DNA of 64,000 nucleotides, taken from the NCBI GenBank assembly GCA_043759735.1, contig JAYUQC010000070.1:1-64000 (forward strand), read 5' to 3'. The notes under the pieces are model-generated. The model ran no database searches and was not told where the DNA came from. It was given only the letters and a program-made list of their open reading frames with translations. A program made the position numbers and the translations under genes. Every line of letters starts with the position of its first letter. The stretch's first letter is position 1. Source of the stretch: CAISIP01 sp043759735. GTDB taxonomy: Bacteria > Pseudomonadota > Gammaproteobacteria > Burkholderiales > Burkholderiaceae_C. Of the stretch, positions 61,406-64,000 are shown in pieces.

Positions 61406-62818
61406 ATGATCCAATGGTTCTTTCAACGGCAACTGCGTCCAGCGTGCGTCGGGTTGCTAGTGCTGTCAGGCACTCCGGCTGCCCAAGCGGCTGGTTTTCA
61501 GATCAACGAGATATCCGCCTCGGGTCTTGGCAACGCGTCCGCCGGTGGTGCCGCCGAGGCGTCGGACGCAAGCACTATCTGGTCGAACGTGGCCGGCCTG
61601 TCGCGACTGGGCCAGAGTCAGGTGTCCGGCACCCTGCACTTGATCATGCCGTCGCTGCAATTTCGCAACGGCGCGTCGATGGCGGCGTTGGGCCAGACGC
61701 TGGGCAACACCGGTGGAAACGCTGGTGGTCTGGTTCCGGTACCCAACTTTTATGTCGCCAGGCCGATCGATGGCAGCCTGTCGATCGGCCTGGGCATCAA
61801 CGCACCCTGGGGCCTGGTGACGGAATACGACGCGGGTTGGCTGGGACGTTTCCAGGCGATCAAATCCAGCATTGAGACCATCAACCTGAATCCGGGCTTG
61901 TCTTGGAAAGCTTCAGACCGCGTTGCACTGGGGTTTGGCCTGAACATGCAGCATATATCGGCCGAGTTCACCAACCAGGTCAATTATTCTGCTGCCCTGC
62001 TCAGCGCCGCCGCGCTCAATGGCATTGCGCCCGGCTCGGCGGGCTTCAACGCGATTGCGGCCGCAACGCCAGGTCTGGAGTCGAGCGCCCGCGTCAAGGG
62101 GTCGGACAACGCCTTCGGCTGGAATGCCGGTGTCCTGTTCAATCTGGACGACCGGACGCGCGTGGGGTTGCACTATCGCTCGAGCGTGAAATACCGGGTC
62201 GACGGCACAGCCACATTTGCCAATCCGGGGCTGCCCGGTGCAGCGCCAGCGGTGACCGCATTGCTGGCCGCTGGTGTGAATGCAGCCCAATTGTTCAACA
62301 CCCGTATCTCATCCAATGTCGAGATTCCCGCTGTCGTCAACCTGTCCTATTTCACGACAGTCAATGATCGATGGGACCTGATGGCGGACGCCCAGTGGAC
62401 GCAATGGTCGACGGTCAAGGATCTGACCTTTGTGCGGCCAAATGGCACGGTGTTGCAAAGTACGCCTGAGAACTTCAGGAACAGCTGGAAGCTGGCGATT
62501 GGCGCAAACTACCGGTACAGCCCGCAATGGACGTTGCGAGGCGGCATCGCGATCGACCAGTCGCCGGTGCAGGAAGCCTTCATAACGCCACGCCTACCTG
62601 ATGCCGACCGGACCTTTTTGACGGTTGGTGCGCGTTATGCGATGAATTCCAGGCTCACGGTCGATATGGGCGCTGGATATGTATTCATCCGCAAGACGAA
62701 CATCAACGCCAACGGGGATCCGGCCGATCCAACGGGAGCGTTGGCCAATGGCCTGATCAACGGCTACTACAAGAGCCATGCCGTCATCCTGTCGGCACAG
62801 CTGAACTACGCGTTTTGA
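61406..62818 (+). CDS. Outer-membrane transport protein, FadL/OmpP1 family
   Basis: The 470-residue protein has a signal peptide ending near TPAAQA, then the FadL N-terminal hatch GFQINEISASGLGNASAGGA and ASTIWSNVAGLSRL. A long series of beta-strands and the C-terminal strand AVILSAQLNYAF end it with the outer-membrane Phe. FadL proteins take up long-chain fatty acids and other hydrophobic compounds, which fits the acyl-CoA genes at 8-13 kb. GGGAGG stands seven bases before the ATG. It is a single-gene unit. Confidence 0.94.
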   Translation: MIQWFFQRQLRPACVGLLVLSGTPAAQAAGFQINEISASGLGNASAGGAAEASDASTIWSNVAGLSRLGQSQVSGTLHLIMPSLQFRNGASMAALGQTLGNTGGNAGGLVPVPNFYVARPIDGSLSIGLGINAPWGLVTEYDAGWLGRFQAIKSSIETINLNPGLSWKASDRVALGFGLNMQHISAEFTNQVNYSAALLSAAALNGIAPGSAGFNAIAAATPGLESSARVKGSDNAFGWNAGVLFNLDDRTRVGLHYRSSVKYRVDGTATFANPGLPGAAPAVTALLAAGVNAAQLFNTRISSNVEIPAVVNLSYFTTVNDRWDLMADAQWTQWSTVKDLTFVRPNGTVLQSTPENFRNSWKLAIGANYRYSPQWTLRGGIAIDQSPVQEAFITPRLPDADRTFLTVGARYAMNSRLTVDMGAGYVFIRKTNINANGDPADPTGALANGLINGYYKSHAVILSAQLNYAF

Positions 62819-63008
62819 CCATTGCACCATCGTTGGCGCGCGGCGTCGAACGGCGACGTGAAATCAATGGGGAAATTGGCCGCCCGACCCGACATCACGG
62901 ATCGGCACAACCGGCCAGCCAGGCGAGCAGGGGCGCCTTGGCCGGCTGCAGGCGCTTGCAGGCCAGCACGGCATTGCTCGGAGCCTCTATGCGACGGCCG
63001 TGGTCAGC

Positions 63009-63563
63009 TCAGACGCGCCGGCGGTACTCGCCGGTCCGGGTGTCGATCTCGACCTTGTCACCCTGGGCGACGAAGATCGGAACGCCAATCTCGAAGCCGG
63101 TCGCGATCTTGGCCGGCTTGAGGACCTTGCCCGAGGTATCGCCCTTGACGGCCGGTTCGGTCCAGGTGATTTCGCGCTCGACGCTGGTGGGCAACTCGAC
63201 CGAAATCGCCTTGCCGTCGTAAAACACCACTTCGAGCGGCATGCCGTCTTCAAGGTAGTTAAGGGTATCGCCCATATTCTCGGATTCGACCTCGTACTGG
63301 TTGAATTCCTCGTCCATGCACACGTACATCGGGTCGGCGAAGTAGGAGTAGGTGCATTCCTTCTTGTCCAGGATGACCTGGTCCATCTTGTCGTCGGCCT
63401 TGAAAACAACCTCGGTACCGAAGTTGTTGAGCAGGCTTTTGAGCTTCATGCGCACGGTAGCGGAGTTGCGCCCGCCACGGCTGTATTCGGTTTTCAGCAC
63501 CACCATCGGGTCTTTGCCGTGCATGATCACATTGCCGGCACGGATTTCTTGCGCGATTTTCAT
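63009..63563 (-). CDS. efp: Elongation factor P
   Basis: EF-P helps ribosomes to form peptide bonds at consecutive prolines. The 184-residue protein has the three-domain build, from MKIAQEIRAGNVIMHGKDP to the C-terminal GDKVEIDTRTGEYRRR. The modified loop reads EYSRGGRNSATVR, placing Arg at position 32, the residue that is rhamnosylated by EarP in beta-proteobacteria and Pseudomonas. The modifying enzyme gene lies just upstream on the same strand. Confidence 0.98.
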   Translation of the reverse strand: MKIAQEIRAGNVIMHGKDPMVVLKTEYSRGGRNSATVRMKLKSLLNNFGTEVVFKADDKMDQVILDKKECTYSYFADPMYVCMDEEFNQYEVESENMGDTLNYLEDGMPLEVVFYDGKAISVELPTSVEREITWTEPAVKGDTSGKVLKPAKIATGFEIGVPIFVAQGDKVEIDTRTGEYRRRV

Positions 63564-63692
63564 TCGGGTTTCCCATCAATTGCCGCGCTACGGGTGCAGC
63601 GCGGAGTTGCGATGCGAAAGTGACCCGCGCCTGCGGTGGATCGTTGCGGCTCTGGCCGGGTCGGCAAGGGTAGTTCCGCAAAGCGATGGATT

Positions 63693-64000
63693 TTAGCCCT
63701 TTCCACCATCGTCCCTGGCCGACGCCCGGATCGCGGCGACGAATGCAGCCAATCGCGTGGCCAGGTCCGGTAGCGCTTCCTGCTGGCGGCAAGCCTCGGA
63801 CGCCCAGCGGCTCCATTGGGCAGGATCGAGCTGCGGCATCGGACCGGCGCTTATCCCGTTCCAGACCATGTGGGCTCGCCGCAGCGAATCGGGCGTATCC
63901 AGAACGTCCAGCAGGGCCAGCAACTTGGTGTGGTGGGCGTCGTCCTGCTGCGGATAGATATGCCAGATGAATGGCTTGGCGGCCCACAAGGCGCGCACCA
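63693..64000 (-). CDS. earP: EF-P arginine rhamnosyltransferase EarP, C-terminal part
   Basis: EarP transfers rhamnose from dTDP-L-rhamnose to Arg32 of EF-P. Only the last 102 or so residues are visible; the gene continues past the right edge. The donor-binding C-terminal segment ALWAAKPFIWHIYPQQDDAH followed by HTKLLALLDVL is typical. The stop is 129 bases before the EF-P start, and earP-efp is the standard order. The Arg32 seen in the neighbouring EF-P agrees with this identification. Confidence 0.92.
   Translation of the reverse strand, partial: VRALWAAKPFIWHIYPQQDDAHHTKLLALLDVLDTPDSLRRAHMVWNGISAGPMPQLDPAQWSRWASEACRQQEALPDLATRLAAFVAAIRASARDDGGKG

Overview
The window is a gene-dense bacterial chromosome segment with high G+C, from a beta-proteobacterium of the order Burkholderiales and most likely the Comamonadaceae or a close relative. 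The signs are the gene orders tig-clpP-clpX-lon, exbB-exbD-lpxK-Trm112-kdsB-adk and icd/clpS/clpA, a phasin with PhaR-like operator repeats, an EF-P with Arg32 beside earP, a FimV-like protein of the Burkholderiales type, and short intercistronic GC-rich repeats of a kind I associate with this family. No phage, insertion sequence, CRISPR array or rRNA operon is visible.

Layout. 1-5122: trigger factor (partial), ClpP, ClpX, Lon. 5215-5609: tRNA-Gly(GCC), tRNA-Cys(GCA), tRNA-Leu(TAA). 5876-8019: a conserved hypothetical and an HD-GYP protein. 8080-12858 (minus): 3-hydroxyacyl-CoA dehydrogenase, Crp-like regulator, aminoglycoside-phosphotransferase-fold protein and acyl-CoA dehydrogenase, all in one direction. 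13192-19424: FimV-like protein, a 2-hydroxyacid dehydrogenase, a DUF1993 protein, LexA with two tandem SOS boxes, and a divergent asparaginase. 19456-25623: adk, kdsB, Trm112-like, lpxK, exbD, exbB on minus, then xseA and sodB on plus. 25726-31018: a DUF192 protein, an Ala/Lys-rich exported protein, icd, clpS, clpA. 31098-33829: a DUF1499 protein, an orphan iron-binding protein and a patatin-like lipoprotein around a perfect Fur-like palindrome.

33917-54222 is the accessory and most interesting part. It begins with a cyclase pseudogene (frameshift plus loss of the catalytic middle). A glycan-type cluster follows: two GT-B glycosyltransferases of the MurG-like type, two GT4 glycosyltransferases, an AsnB-type amidotransferase, a histidine phosphatase and a NodB-like deacetylase. 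Then comes a compact six-gene run: fused two-NBD ATPase, a 649-residue family 5 binding protein, two permeases, a 910-residue ABC exporter-like protein whose Walker A, signature, Walker B and H-loop residues are all altered, and a stand-alone cyclic-nucleotide-binding protein. A membrane-bound class III adenylate cyclase lies convergently 10 bases beyond. Two loci here carry short repeats placed exactly at stop/start junctions. I infer a cAMP-responsive module coupling glycan or peptide uptake to envelope glycan synthesis. This is the best candidate for an undescribed system.

54523-64000: phasin, nicotinate phosphoribosyltransferase, a second 2-hydroxyacid dehydrogenase, RmuC, an MFS transporter, a LOG-family hydrolase, a FadL-type porin, EF-P and its modifying enzyme EarP (partial at the right edge).
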